This document shows, in pieces, positions 39,001 to 51,259 of a stretch of 64,000 bases of DNA. The notes below the pieces were generated by a model, which saw only the letters and a list, made by a program, of their open reading frames with translations, made no database searches and had not been told where the DNA came from. Origin of the DNA: Viscum album (Eukaryota; Streptophyta; Magnoliopsida; Santalales; Viscaceae); assembly GCA_963277665.1 (NCBI GenBank), contig OY728152.1, positions 1,187,686,357-1,187,750,356 of the forward strand, read 5' to 3'. The translations under genes and the position numbers were made by a program. The first letter of the stretch is position 1, and each line of letters begins with the position of its first letter.

Positions 39001-41408
39001 ACCATTATAATTTTCAATCTTCTAGAATAATAATTTAACAAAAATTATAATTTTCACTACCCATATTATAGATGTTTTGGATATTTTTTTTGTGGAACTA
39101 ATTTATAAAATGATTGATTCAGGTTATCTTACTATGCCCGAGGATTTAGATAAAATGGTGTATTAATTTGATATTCTCAATTCTAATTCCAACACAATAA
39201 CATAAACTCATATTTAGTATAAAAAATTCAATTTTATTGTTTTTTATCTCTATATATATAAAATTAAGAAAATAGTGACAAATCAGTCATATAAATTGTA
39301 TAACTAATATAAAATTAATTATTCTATAAAAATAATATTTATGAATTCATAAATGTTTCAATATTTTACACTTCTATATTTTTATAAATCGATAAATCTA
39401 ATTTTATTTTGTTGATAAAATAATATTAAAAGGGTTATATGGTGAAAATAATGAAATATATTGTGAAGATAGTGTTATGTGCATTGAGAAGATTGATTCA
39501 CAACTTCTTGACCTACTTGGATTTGAAGAACATTGAATAGTATATCATGACATGGGCTCTAAAAAAAGAAAATTCATCTAGGGGAATTATTATCTTCATA
39601 TTAATATTTGAGAAAATATATTTTAAATCTGTATGAGGTAGTTCCTTAAATATTTTAAAATGAATAATATTTATTTTACAATATTAGGAAGCTGAAGGAC
39701 AATTATATAATAACATGATGGTTATATTATATAGACAATGGAAGGAAAAACTAATTGTATAATTTATTAGTATACGTAAAATTGGTATTCTAAAATATGT
39801 AAATATTAATTTAAATATTCAATATTTATTCCATGTCAAATTTTATTTGTTTTATCTAATTTTAAATTATATATATTTATCATTGTGCATATTTTTCAAA
39901 GAAAAGTTAAAATAAATTTCCTTATAAATATTATTAAAAAATAAATAATTAATATCCATTTTATTAAATTAAATTTATGAGGTTGAGAAATATAACTTTG
40001 AAATAAAATAGTAATATATATTAAAATGAATCAATAAACATAAATGAATTCATTTTTTGATGAGTGTTTACATTATTTTTTCATATCATTGAATAATTAT
40101 AACACATATGTTAAATATTAAAATTTTGAACGTATAATATATTGTTACTAACATATTATTAATACCTATAAAACGATTAAATCTCAATTATAATATTATT
40201 ATTTTACTGATTTGTTGTATGTTAAAAATATATAAAGATATTTAATGGCTTAAAAACTCTTCAATTTCCTATTTATATTATTATATATAATTTATTTTAT
40301 AAAAATCATAAAAAAATTTCCTCCTATAAAATGTTTATAACATTTCTATAGATTTTAATCATTTAACAATTATACTCATTGATATAACTGTCAATGGAGA
40401 TCACGATGATGAGAATTTCCTTATTGAAATCATTTTATTTCTATATGTTCACAATCTGTAACACCAAGAAATTCTAAAAGAATTACATTATATTCGATAT
40501 TTTTTGAGACATTAAACATAGATCTTAAAAAACCCATGAAATTTATTTCTTTAAATTTATTCTCTCTAATAGCGGAGGAACACAAAACAGTGAGTCTATG
40601 TGAACTATAATATAGTATACCATTATAACCTAGTTGTAAAATTGATAGGTATCAATTGTAATGAAAAAATTATTACAATTATGGTTATCTATTGATAATA
40701 AGTAAAATAAGAGTATCTTTTAAAAAAAAATATTTTCCTAAAAACTCTATTTTTTTTAAAATACTATTCAGTCATTCTTTACATGAATAATTTAAAATAA
40801 ATTTTAACCACTTTTAGAAAATTTATAAAAAAAATTAACTTCATTTTTTAAATCATCATATCAATATTTTATTAGGGTTCTTTTTTGGTATTTTTTGAAA
40901 ATGTTTCTATTTTTGCTGAATAGTGGAAAATAATAATTTTTAATAGAAAATGGATTATGTTTAATTATTTAGAAATGATAAATTAAAACTGAAATTGGAT
41001 TTAAAGTAAAAAAATAAATTAAATTACGATTTAACAACTTTAGTTAATTTTAGTAAATTTCATATAGATTTTTGATAATATAACATTCTATATTTATGAG
41101 AATTTGGTCTTTAAATCACCTTTTCATCCACACATATTTGTGTATTATTTTAAATTGTACTCTAGAAATTATGATAATTTAATTTTAAAAATTGGATTCC
41201 ATAATTTTACTCATAATAATTTATATTATCAATTAATTTTAGATTAATTTTTTATAGTTATGAAATGGTAAAGTAGTAAAAATAAATTACAATGGTTAAT
41301 TTAAAAACTGATTAAAAAGGGGGTCATATTAAAATGATAAGGGCTAAAATGAAATTCCAACATATAAAGAAACCTTTTTCTATACATATTGAGACATTTT
41401 CACCTATA
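36071..41408. other. AT-rich stretch with no recognisable gene
   Basis: Strongly AT-rich. By position its left part should hold the 3' LTR of copia B. A 16-base string (37,601-37,616) is shared with 10,555-10,570, and the following ~100 bp are loosely alike, but no LTR end could be fixed. A slightly GC-richer patch lies at about 37,190-37,350. I see no coding motif on either strand. Confidence 0.6.
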
Positions 41409-41609
41409 AGTGTAACAACCCAAAGTATCATTAATGGAAATCTCTCTTGATCTAATTAAATGTTTCTTTATGTTTATATAAAATATAAAATTCTTTGGTT
41501 TTATGTTAAGAATTTTGACCGTTGCTAATATAGTCATTGAATAGTGATCACATGATAAGTATAAATATATGGCTTTAACAAATCCAAATTTACTCAGACA
41601 AAAGAAGCG

Positions 41610-41879
41610 ATGGCCTCGTCCAGTAGAATTGCTCCGTACGAAGCCCGTTTGTCGGAGCTCGAAAAAGAGGTGGCATCTTTGGGCTTTTCCCTTGACCAGG
41701 CCCAAGCTGAGCTTCATCTTGTCAAGCTCTAACGCGACCGTCTACGGGAAAAGTGGAAGTTGATTGAAATTAACACTTGAGCGATGCTATCCGAGCCACC
41801 CCAAGAGTCGGTCACCATTGCACACCTTACCCTTAGGTCTTATGCAGCTGTTTTAAGGGGTTATGTAACAAATAAGTAG
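41610..41879 (+). pseudogene. GC-rich coding relic, coiled-coil type, unknown
   Basis: A compact GC-rich, CpG-containing island in otherwise AT-rich DNA. From the ATG at 41,610 a single frame runs 89 codons to a TAG at 41,877, broken only by TAA at 41,730 and one TGA about 15 codons later. Both could come from one C-to-T change (CAA and CGA). The first 40 codons (starting MASSSRIAPYEARLSELEKE) have heptad-like spacing of Leu, Ala and charged residues, suggesting a coiled coil; a W-K-rich and an S-Y-A-A-V-L-R segment follow. I do not recognise the family. It ends at a TTTTAAGGGGTTATGTAAC junction resembling a polypurine tract plus LTR start, so it may be the 3' end of a lost retroelement interior, or a captured gene piece. 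Confidence 0.5.
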
Positions 41880-42720
41880 TACTATGTTCATGTACATTAT
41901 TTTTTATATAATAATGAATATAATTTCTAGTCATTTTTGATACATTGTAAATAGTTTTTAAAGTACAAATGGTGTTTTAGTTATTATTTAATTAAGAAAT
42001 CTATTTTATTAAATCAAGGGATTTTTGAATTAAAAACTATTTTAATAAAATATTATTATTATTATTAAATTAATTTTTATTTAATATAAATGATCTTATA
42101 ATTTTACGAATGCAATTAAATTTTTTTATTAAGGTTTGAAAGTCATTTCTGTCAAAACCCATGAATTTTGAATAAATGTCTGTTTTATTTTAAAAGTGAA
42201 AAATTACATATTTAGAAAATTAGTTAGATAAAATAAATGTCATTTCTGGAATCAGGACGTCGAAATTATCTAACGGGGAAGTTTTCATAATTTTCTGAGA
42301 CAGTCAAATTTTTGGGTAAAAATTTAATACCGTTTAAATATATAATGTGTTTTATGACATCATAATGACCCAATAGTGATGTAATAAAATAATATAATCT
42401 TTATGTTCGGCCAATATATGTTTTACCATTAAAATAATGTGATTTTGGGTTTGTTTGACTTACTTTTCAAAGCATTAATGGACCCCTCAAGACATATTCA
42501 ACACCTTGCATTTTTAAATTAGTTTCCATGGGAGTGTGACTCACCTCCACATAAGAAACCCTAATATTTTAAGAAGTTAGGACATTGGCCTAAAAAAATA
42601 ATTTTTTCCTCGTCCCTTTTCCAATAACTATGGGCAAAAACCATGGTATGGTTTGTGGTTTGGAATTATTTAATGTAAGGTGACCCAAACCTAAATAATA
42701 AAGAATTACCTCACCTTTCC

Positions 42721-42728
42721 TATATAAA
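42721..42728 (+). promoter_or_regulatory. TATA box of LTR E
   Basis: TATATAAA followed within about 30-40 bp by a C/T-rich leader, the layout of an LTR RNA polymerase II promoter. Not tested. Confidence 0.45.
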
Positions 42729-43537
42729 CCCACCCAAGATCCCACTTCCTCCTCACTAAAATCCCTTGTAGTTCGTCCAACCTCTTCCCAACTCTCTCTA
42801 GAATCCTCCCAAGGTGCCTCAATCTCCCAAGAAGCCTCTCACGAGCCTCTCTCTAGCCTTTGGAAGCACACTTCCAATTAAGGGTTTTTTCTTCCTTTCT
42901 CATTTTTGTCAAATTTTCATTAAGTTGTTTTTCCCTTTTAATTTAAATTATGAATTTTAGGGTATGGTTTTTCACCTCCCTCATACTGCCCTCTTTATGT
43001 TTTAATGATGGGAGACCCCTTTATCTCTCATTAAATGCCTCCCATGTACACCTGTCACTATGCCGAAATTCTGAAAGGAACTTCTCTCTCCTCTTTTACA
43101 TTCAAGTAATATTTTTTTATCATGAAACTTAATTACATTAAAATTGTTGGAACATGTATCTATATGACCTTAGTTACTTTCTATTACATTTAAATATGAT
43201 GAGGAACCCATTTCTCTCTCATCAACCATTTTTATGAATTCTTATGTCACGCCGTTACGCTGCCGAAATCGCAACGATTTTTTAAGCCAACGTGATTTTG
43301 TAGTGAATACCATGCCCATTTCTCCATCAAGGATATTCACCTTTATAATCATTTACTTATTTATTATAATGTTTCATGTATGAATTCCACATTCCTTTAT
43401 CATGGAATATATGATTATGTTTTATGAATCAATGTTTTATGATCTATGTGGCACACTTATGCACGAAATGAAATGTTTAAGAAGGGTACGCCCATATAGC
43501 GCTCCAATGCATTGGGTAAAGTATAGTATCATGATAC

Positions 43538-43672
43538 GTCAAGTGAAATGAGTGTTGACTCATTCTAATTCAAGTTAAATGAGGTTTTACTCATTCTTTA
43601 TGTGCAATGATGATTTACTCTTGCTCCATGTGCAATGAGCCTTGGCTCATGCTAATTCCATGTTAAGTGTTG
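43538..43672 (+). repeat. ~31-bp tandem repeat in LTR E
   Basis: Four degenerate units, for example AATGAGTGTTGACTCATTCT and AATGAGGTTTTACTCATTCT, spaced about 31 bp (the third slightly shorter). Some units contain short inverted repeats around ACTCAT. A related array with 30-31 bp spacing is present inverted at 63,884-64,000. Confidence 0.7.
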
Positions 43673-44153
43673 TTGCCACATTTCCATGTTATGATTATCA
43701 TGCTTTATCATGCCTTTATGTTCACATTTATTTTATGCTTTATTGATATGCCTATTGTCTAACATGTATTGTACTCCTCATTTTATTCCATTTGTACTCC
43801 CTTATTGGGATTTATAGCTCACCCTTTTCTTATTCATGTCCCCAAGTTATCCCATGCAATGCTAAGTACGAGGGAATGTAGTGGTCATGTAAAGGACTTT
43901 TTCAATAAGGATTTTGTATTTCTTGTTTTTAGTTTTTATGTAATGATCCTAATCCCAAAAGACAATAAACCTCTCGATCTTCGTTGTTGTATCAAGTGAT
44001 GTTTTATGTAATAAATCATGTTTCAGTTTGTATTAAAAAGCAGGGTTGTCATTATAAGGGATTATAATTTTCCATTTTGGAGGGTTATGTCATTATAAAT
44101 ATATGGTGTTAAGGGAATATTTAAAAAAAATCATGTGTGTCCTCTCCCCCGCA

Positions 44154-44160
44154 TATAAAA
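44154..44160 (+). promoter_or_regulatory. TATA box of LTR F
   Basis: TATAAAA in GCATATAAAAGG, preceded by a CT-rich stretch and about 215 bp inside the LTR. Consistent with an LTR promoter; not tested. Confidence 0.4.
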
Positions 44161-45295
44161 GGATACCCCTCTGCTACTGTATTCACCCAATCAAATATAG
44201 TTGGTGTAGTCATTCCCTTTCCAAATAACATCCATAAACCCCCAAAAAATTACTTGACCCATTTTATTTATCAAAAATACTACTTAGGAAGGCATATTGT
44301 GAAAACCATAAGAAGATCTCCGAATAAGAGGTAACGTTCTTAAATTAGTGTTTTCATTTTATTTCTCCGTCCAACAGTAAGAACTCAGGTTTTTGGAAAA
44401 GGTCATAATCCTGACCCTGTTTGAATTTTGACTCATTTCTAAGAAAAATGGAGAAGTTAGACCGTTATAGTTAAACATTTAATGTTGTGGAGGTCGTTCA
44501 GGGGTGAAAGGTTAGTGCACAGTCTGAACAAACTGTGTGGCCAGCCCAGAAAATTGTGCACCCTTGACAGTGGGTTCCGCATAGGCGGTGCATAGGTTTT
44601 CAAATGATGTGGGCAAGCCGTACGAAGTCCCTGGGTCAGGCAGTGGCAGTCGCACGGTTGGCGCACAGTTTGCCAAACTATGCGGGGTAACTATGTGGCC
44701 ACTTAAAGTTAGGGTTTTAAATTTCCTGAACACTCGAGATTCCATATTAATCCCACATTTCTTCCTCCCTCTCATGGCTCACATGAGAGATCTGTCTGGA
44801 GCTCGTTTTTACCCCTGATTGTCTATCTAAACTCCGTTTCTATCGTTGTCGGGTGCGTTAGAACCCCCTCAGTAAGGCCTTGATTCCCCTTGAGCCATTT
44901 TTCTTGATTTCTGTTCTAGAACGTGTTGTTGGGGTTTGAGATGTTTTGATTCTTTTGTAGATATACCACGTTTTTGGCCAAATTGAAGTCTGATATTGGG
45001 GGAGTAGCATCGTATGAGTCTCAGGTAGGTGGTGGATACCTTCTTTTGTGTTTTTTAGAGGTGTGGTGGCTTACGTAATATTATGGTGATTACCACTCGC
45101 CTGGAACTTTGAGTTGTGTGCAAATAGAGATACTCTGTGATGAGGTTTTTTGACCAATAGTGTGGGTAGAGGCCCTCATATATTCGGTTTAGGAACTTTG
45201 GTTTGGGGTGATTGTTGTAGGAAGCCATGTGGGAAGTGAGGAGCCTCCAAGGGATAGCTTTGAGGTTATCAGGTTGGGGGCTGAGGCTCGTTGTG

Positions 45296-45480
45296 ATTTC
45301 AGGGCACGTATCGCTTTCCCTCAGGTTACTTATTTGAGGGTAGGTATCGTTGTCCCTCCAGTTACTTATTTGAGGGTGGATTTCGTCATCCCTCTGGTTA
45401 CTTTATTTGTGGTCATAAATCATTTTCCCTTCGATGATTTATTTGAGGATAGACATTGCTGTTTCTCCAGGCTAATTTTT
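45296..45480 (+). repeat. ~36-bp tandem repeat in LTR F
   Basis: About four to five units built on GTTACTTATTTGAGGGT followed by a TCGT...CCCTC segment. The first two or three are clear and later ones decay. They create a 112-codon open frame that is not evidence of a gene. Confidence 0.7.
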
Positions 45481-46383
45481 GGGCATTCCATCGGGACATC
45501 GATACTTGAGGCACGAGGTGTCAGGAGGCACAATGTGTTGGGTTAAAATTCTTGGGTGTGACTTATGGATGTCGGTACTTGAGCCACAGGGTGTTAGGAG
45601 GCACGTGGTCCCAGGTTACAGGACAGATATTTCACCGTTGGCCAAAGCAGGTGACACTCCATGGTGGCTGCTGAGCACCAGTGGAGCCTTTGTTTATTTT
45701 TGTGCATCATACTATTATTTTTTTCTTTATAAAATCATTCCTACTTAAACACTTATATTTGGTACGCACTATAGGATGGTATCCTACTGAGATTCATCTC
45801 ACACCCTGCACGGGCCCTTCGAGGAACATGAATTCCTTATGGTTTTGCGTGTAGGAAAAAGGCCAACTTCAGCAGTTGGGTTGCATTAGCTGTTGTGTGG
45901 AGCTGGTATGGACTGTGAGGTCCTACCTAGCAGGAGTTTACTTTGTTTTTCTTTCTTTCCTATATCAGCATGCTTGCTTGATTGTAGCTATAGTTGGTTA
46001 TTCATTGGCTCCCATTTTGTATTGACCTACTTGGATGCATGTTATTATTCATTAGTAGTTACAAGTGGTGTTTATCATGTTGTTGTGTTTACTTAATTTT
46101 TCTTTTGTTATATTTATTGCTTCCACTTTTGTCAATATTGTTGTGCTTCCACTCTGCAGGTCTAGTTCGAGTCTGCTGAGTTATATCTTTTGCTGCATCT
46201 TTATTATTATACTCATTCCAGTCCCTTTATTATCCTCTAAGAGGGTATAGCTTCACCACTATACCTATAAGACCCTCACTGCTAGTCGGTAGCCTTTGGA
46301 ATTCGGGGAGGTGCGCCTAAGGTAGTAACACTCGACCCGTTTAGCACCGTTTGGGTGGCTGTTCGTGTCCGGGTCACTAAACA

Positions 46384-47577
46384 AACTCCCTAAAATAGTT
46401 TATAATAATTATAATATATTAACATAGCTATATCCCATATAATTATATGTATTTTTGTTAATGTATTTACTAATATCCATCTCCAATTCAATCAAATGGG
46501 AAATGAAACCATAAATTGTGTAAATAGAGGAATATCACCTCGTGAACCAATATAATTCATTTTCCATCACCACCTATAAAGGATGGATATAATGGTTCAT
46601 TTAACATATGAATATGATATTTATTATATTATTATATATATATATAATTATAATATCACATATACGTTTTTACTTTCCATTTTGTTTAAAATGTCCTAAT
46701 GTCACTCGTTTGTACGGTGGACTACGACCTCATGAAGTGATGGGATTCATTTTATGTTGTTCATTACATAGAAATAAATAAGTATTAATTTAATGAATAA
46801 ATTTGTGATAAATGGGATAGTATTTACTATCAATTATTAATATATCACCCACTTTCATAACCTTTCACTCATTAAGGGGTTGATAATGTCACTCATGTAT
46901 ACATAGGGCCAACCATCTTCATAGATGGATGTAATCCATTCTCCAAGTTCAAATTTCAATATTGATTCTAAAAAAAATTTCAAATAAAAATATATTTATA
47001 ATATTAATATCATTCTTGATATGATGGATCTATATTCAAAACACATGCACTATAACATCCATGACAAAACATGCACGAGAAAACAAAAAAATTAACACCT
47101 TAAACAATGAAAATAATGAAAAATTAATTTGTAACTGATGATAAGATGTTATAAAATGAACATATATGAAATTATATATGTTATTATTGTTTATTTATAA
47201 ATTAATAAAATTCATAAAATGATAATACATGATATTAAAGAATGTTCACGTAAAATGTGGTGTACTGTAAGGGACTTCATCTCAATTTACCTTCATTGTG
47301 GAATATTTTTTTGTTGTAAACCTAATTTCTTTTAATGATGTAAATAAATCCCTTTTTAGATTTAATATCATAAATCAATCATACTTCAAGTTATTTTAAT
47401 TTTCAATTTTAATTATTTCATCCTAGGGGGATTTACTTGAACATTACCATGTGGTAAGGGACTTCGTCTCAATTACACATCTATGAGTTATATTGTAATG
47501 TTATTTTCCTAATTTCATTTATAAGGTTTATATAAATACCATTTATCATGTAATATCATGAAAACCTTATAATTCGT
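46384..47577. repeat. degenerate ~180-190 bp tandem repeat, left part
   Basis: Related anchors recur at 46,540, 46,730, 46,919, about 47,100, 47,277 and 47,464 (intervals 190, 189, 181, 177, 187). The first three share an ACCTC(A/G)TGAA...TTCATTTT-like core. The last two share GGGACTTC(A/G)TCTCAATT and CCTAATTTC downstream. The fourth anchor is weak. The final unit is cut at 47,577 by gypsy 1 and resumes at 59,211. No gene is present. Unit length is in the range of plant satellites. Confidence 0.55.
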
Positions 47578-48879
47578 TTTAAAGACCCAGAAATCTCTCG
47601 TATATGTTTTTTAATAAATGGAAATTTTACGAGTCTGTGAAAATTGACAGCTCGTGATTCTGAGACTCGGAGTGCCTGGAATGAATTTATGAACACTTGA
47701 TCAGGTACATTCAGTAAATGTGTGAGCGGGTTTTTCTAACTTTTGAAATGGTGTTTGGAATTGAAATCTGAGGACATCATTGAACTTGTAGCGCTAGTAT
47801 TCTCTTAAGGAGACCTTCACCTCGACTGTTGTGGGTCGAGAGTGAAAGATAGAATTTTGGTTTTTCGTGGAAAAATAAAATAAAAATAATTTTGTGTAGC
47901 TTTTTTTTTTTTTTTTAACTCCATGTGGAAGTTGAAAAGTGGGGTTCTGCAGACCTAAACCTCCCATGGGAGGTTATGATGGTGGGTACCACCTGAACTA
48001 TCCTCCCATTTGAGGTTATAGTAGTGGGGACCACCCAAGGTATAAACCCCCTTGAAATCCACATTAATGGAGAAACCCTCAAACTTCCAATTAAATGTGG
48101 GAGAGCCTCTACAACTCCTCCAAAACTTTTATGCCAACTCAATTTAATTAATTAGTCACTTTTTAATTTGTGCCAAAAAACTAAATAATAGATATCATAA
48201 TCTATTATCTTTGGATATATTTTCATATTGGTGCAATTTGGGAAAGGCTTGGTAGGGGAGAGATCATTGGAGAACTTGGGAGAAAGCTCTCCAATGAAGA
48301 ACTTCAACAAAGAATGCCAACCTTGACTTCAAATGTATTCCTTGGGTTATCCTCCAACATGGTAAGTCTTCAATCGACTATCATCTTCACCTCCCCAATG
48401 ATGTCGTCTTCCCCCTCACGATCTCCGTCGACGAATCAAACGTGGTAAGGGTTTTGTTCCCATGTTCTTCCCTTCTATGTTTCTTTTTCGGGAATGGGAT
48501 TAGTGATTGATGAAGATTGTGGGGATTGATGTTCTTAAATATCTTCCATACCCATTCATTTTCTTGTTTAATTGCTTGACACTACTCTAATGCGGAGGGT
48601 GTGGGACAAACAAACATGGCATGAACCCTCTTTCATTCTTCTTGAATGGTGTATCCTTCGTGATGGATGATGGCCACTTTGGTGACGGCGAATGGTGACA
48701 GTGGTCAACACTGGTGGAAATCGAGAACCGCCGATGAAATCCTAGAACCCCACCCTCCCGCAGCCTCCGCGCCTCATGGCACTCCATTGTCCACTACCAC
48801 CACTTCCCTATGCCCTTCACCACCTCGTGACCTCCACTGCTCCTCGCTGTCCGCAGCCAAGATGACCTGAGTCGCTGCC

Positions 48880-49350
48880 ACCATCTGATCCACCACTGCC
48901 GTCTGGGCCGAGCCGCCGTCGTCGTCTATGTTGAGCCGCTGTTTCCATCCGGGGTGAGTCGTTGCCTAACCTGCAGCCGCCGGACTGAGCTGTTGGGCCG
49001 AGAAGCCGTCCGATCCACCACCGCCATCCGGGTTGAGCCTCTCCTTGATCTGCTGCCGCCCTTCAAGCTAATTCGCCCCAGTAGAGCCACCTAGTGGCCT
49101 CGCGCCCTCGTGGAAACCCCCAGTCGAGCTGCTCCGCGGCCTTGTGCCCTCATGGCTCCTTCTGTGGCCTCGTGGCCACACGCGGCCCTCCGCAGCCCCT
49201 CGCGGCCTACTGGGCCACCCAGCGGGCCGGGCTGAACCCAACGGGCTGGGCCGCCCAGCGGGCAGAGCTGTACCCAGTGGGTCATGCCGGGTCAACCCAA
49301 ATCAGGTCAACCTAGACCGGGTCGGGTCGGGTCAGTCCGACCGGGTTGGA
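48880..49350 (+). repeat. GC-rich block in gypsy 1 5' LTR
   Basis: Strongly GC-rich with repeated CCGCC/GGGCCGAGCC-like motifs and many CpGs, in sharp contrast to the surrounding AT-rich DNA. The counterpart is 57,080-57,620. It yields long open frames on both strands because stop codons are rare at this composition. None matches a protein family. Confidence 0.8.
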
Positions 49351-49754
49351 CCGGACCCTGACCCACTACGACCCATTTACGCTCTTTTAGCCATAACGTT
49401 GGCACCAGACGTTCGTTTGAAGAACTGTTAGCGGTGCAGGAAATCTAGGAGTGAGACGATCCCTTTGAGTATACCCCACTGGAGATTTTGATAATGTTGG
49501 AAAATGGTAGGGTTGGATGGAGCACGAATCCTACCGGGACCTCGGGACTAAAAGGCTAATGACTCATAGTCTAGGCTTTCGATTGAGGTGTCGTCTATTG
49601 CATTGAGACCCCTATGATGTGGAAGACCATTGAGATACTTCTTTGTGGGACATCGTGGATTTTGTAGAATCAACCACTGGCGTTGGGAGCAGACTCTCCC
49701 ATAGATGAGAAAGCCTAGTGCTGAAACCCAGTAGCAGGTAGTGATAAGAAGAGA

Positions 49755-50229
49755 GATCCTAGAAAACCTATGTGGGTCAGCTCTTAGCGATCCTGTGTGG
49801 GTCAGCTCCGAGAGATCCTGTGTGGGTCAGCTCCCAGCGATCCTGTGTGGGTCAGCTCCAGTGACCCTGTGTGGATCAGATCCTAGTGATCCTATGTGTT
49901 TGATCCCCTAGCGATATTGTGTGGGGTCTCTCCAGTGATCCTATGTGGTTCAGCTCCTAGCGATCCAGTGTGGGTCAGCTCCAACGATCCTGTGTGGGTC
50001 TGCTCCTAGATATCTTGTTTGGGTCAGCTCCAAGGGATCCTGTGTGGGTCAGCTCATAGTGATCCTATGCGGGTCAGCTCTAGTGATCCTGTGTGGGTCA
50101 TCTCCTTGAGATCATATGTCTGTCAGCTCCTAGCTATGCTGTGTGGGTCGGCCCCTAGCGATCCAATGTGGGTCAGCTCTAGCGATCCTATGTGGGTCAA
50201 CTCCTAGCGATTTTGTGCATGTTAGCAGT
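49755..50229 (+). repeat. 25-bp tandem array in gypsy 1 5' LTR
   Basis: About 18-19 head-to-tail units, consensus GATCCTGTGTGGGTCAGCTC plus CTAGC, mostly 25 bp with some of 24 bp. There are no spacers between units. The matching 3' LTR array has about 17-18 units. The array also makes a 62-codon open frame, which is not a gene. Confidence 0.92.
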
Positions 50230-50471
50230 AGAGCCTTTTAAAGGAGTAATATGATAAAGTAGATATTAGTAATCATCTCTACTACCATACCTAAGTTATA
50301 GTCGGTGTGAGCTGAGTCAGAACCTCTAATTTCCATCATGATTGAGATGGGTTACTTGATAACTTAGGTTTATGTATGGGAACACACATAATTAGGGTTA
50401 ATTGTTGTTTTCATATATGGGGTTTATCCATGGTGAATTTTTTGATACCTTCAGTGTCTCGGGGTCCCTAC

Positions 50472-50489
50472 TGAGTATCGTTATACTCA
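50472..50489 (+). other. stem-loop near the end of gypsy 1 5' LTR
   Basis: TGAGTAT-CGTT-ATACTCA: perfect 7-bp arms with a 4-base loop, followed by CCC. The 3' LTR copy (58,705-58,722) keeps both arms and changes only the loop (CATT). Confidence 0.75.
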
Positions 50490-50981
50490 CCCATGCACGG
50501 GCTATGCCCGCACCTCGTTGTTTTCGATGAAAATGATAGACAACACTAGTCGAGGTTGAGAGTACCAGGATTAGACGGTTCTTGGAGGTGGACCATACGG
50601 CATGTTGGTACGCAGAGGAGACGGGCGGATGGGGAGTGTTGTTGAGGTGATTTGTACCTACCATTTAGGTAGGAACCTTAGAGGATGACCCAGTAGCTAC
50701 TTTTATTTTTCATCAGCTGTAATGTATTTCAATTTTACTTTTATCTTTACTGTTGGGCTTGTATTCCGGCCCCTTTTTAGTTTCAACACTTATTTTTCTA
50801 TACAGTTGACTAGTGTTCGTATCTTGTTGTATGATTGGTTGCATGTGTTTATAGGTTATAAAGGCAATGCCTTCCCATTTTTAGTCAATACGCCTTTGGT
50901 GATAGTCACCAGCCCCTGGCCTATAGAAGGTGGTCTTTGGGTTTGTCATAGCACGGACCCCTAGGGACGGGTCGTGACAAA

Positions 50982-50994
50982 TTGGTATCAAAGG
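50982..50994 (+). other. primer binding site of gypsy 1
   Basis: TTGGTATCAAAGG starts two bases after the LTR end and matches the initiator Met-tRNA site TTGGTATCAGAGC at 11 of 13 positions. Confidence 0.8.
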
Positions 50995-51259
50995 AGTTAG
51001 TTCTACCATAGAACATAGACTCTAATCATTATTTTAATGGAAATAGTGTCAAGTTTAGTGAGTGGGGTTATCATTTTAGGGAATTTTGTGTTGGTGCGGT
51101 GGCTGATGTATCCATACACCAGGACACTGGATTCTAATTTCCGACTCAGTGCACGAAAACACTAATTGTGTGTGTGTTTTTAGAATTTTTCTTTGTGATC
51201 TTTAGAGTCCGTTCACTAGATATAAAGTATTGATCGTGGTGCACCTGATTACTTTTAGG

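Larger units (their letters stand above)
41864..43938 (+). repeat. LTR-like sequence, gypsy-type family E
   Basis: LTR-like organisation on the plus strand: a possible TGTAAC start after a purine run (41,864), a TATA box TATATAAA at 42,721, a CT-rich leader, a ~31-bp tandem array (43,538-43,672), and near the 3' end TTATTGGGATTTATAGCTCA followed by CCC. An alternative start is TGTAACAACCC at 41,409, which would put the GC-rich relic inside. A related, inverted copy is at 63,260-64,000. No coding interior of this family was found, and the end is cut or overlapped by LTR F at 43,939. Boundaries are approximate. Confidence 0.5.
43939..46383 (+). repeat. solo LTR-like sequence, gypsy-type family F
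   Basis: About 2.4 kb with LTR hallmarks: start TGTAATGATCCTAATCCC (the plant gypsy T-G-T-A-A-C-G-A-C-C-C type), TATA box at 44,154, a ~36-bp tandem array at 45,296-45,480, a perfect stem-loop TGAGAT-TC-ATCTCA followed by CACC at 45,788-45,801, and an end near GGGTCACTAAACA at 46,383. No gag or pol lies on either side, so it is best read as a solo LTR. Flanking bases (TTTTA left, AACTC right) are not a clear target duplication. Open frames inside (45,208-45,546; 45,893-46,096) follow the repeats and have no family motif. Confidence 0.55.
47578..50979 (+). repeat. 5' LTR of gypsy 1
   Basis: About 3,402 bp, against 3,412 bp for the 3' LTR. The start is TTTAAAGACC (TG lost) against TGTCAAGACC in the 3' copy; the end is GGGTCGTGACA. 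Parts in order: a U3-like AT-rich start with a T16 run (47,900-47,917), a GC-rich block (48,880-49,350), a 25-bp tandem array (49,755-50,229), a stem-loop at 50,472-50,489, and a long tail. No convincing TATA box was found. Confidence 0.93.

Noticed and set aside
41400..41717. 105-codon minus-strand frame over the GC-rich island
   Set aside because: It is antisense to a better frame with coiled-coil character, and half of it lies in AT-rich DNA.
45208..46250. Several 60-112 codon plus-strand frames
   Set aside because: They are inside LTR F and are partly made by its tandem repeat. No protein family was recognised.
50019..50207. 62-codon frame with a repeated peptide
   Set aside because: It is simply the translation of the 25-bp LTR array.
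49755..50229. Repeat array that could be mistaken for CRISPR
   Set aside because: The units are head to tail with no spacers, it occurs in both LTRs of a plant retrotransposon, and no Cas genes are present.
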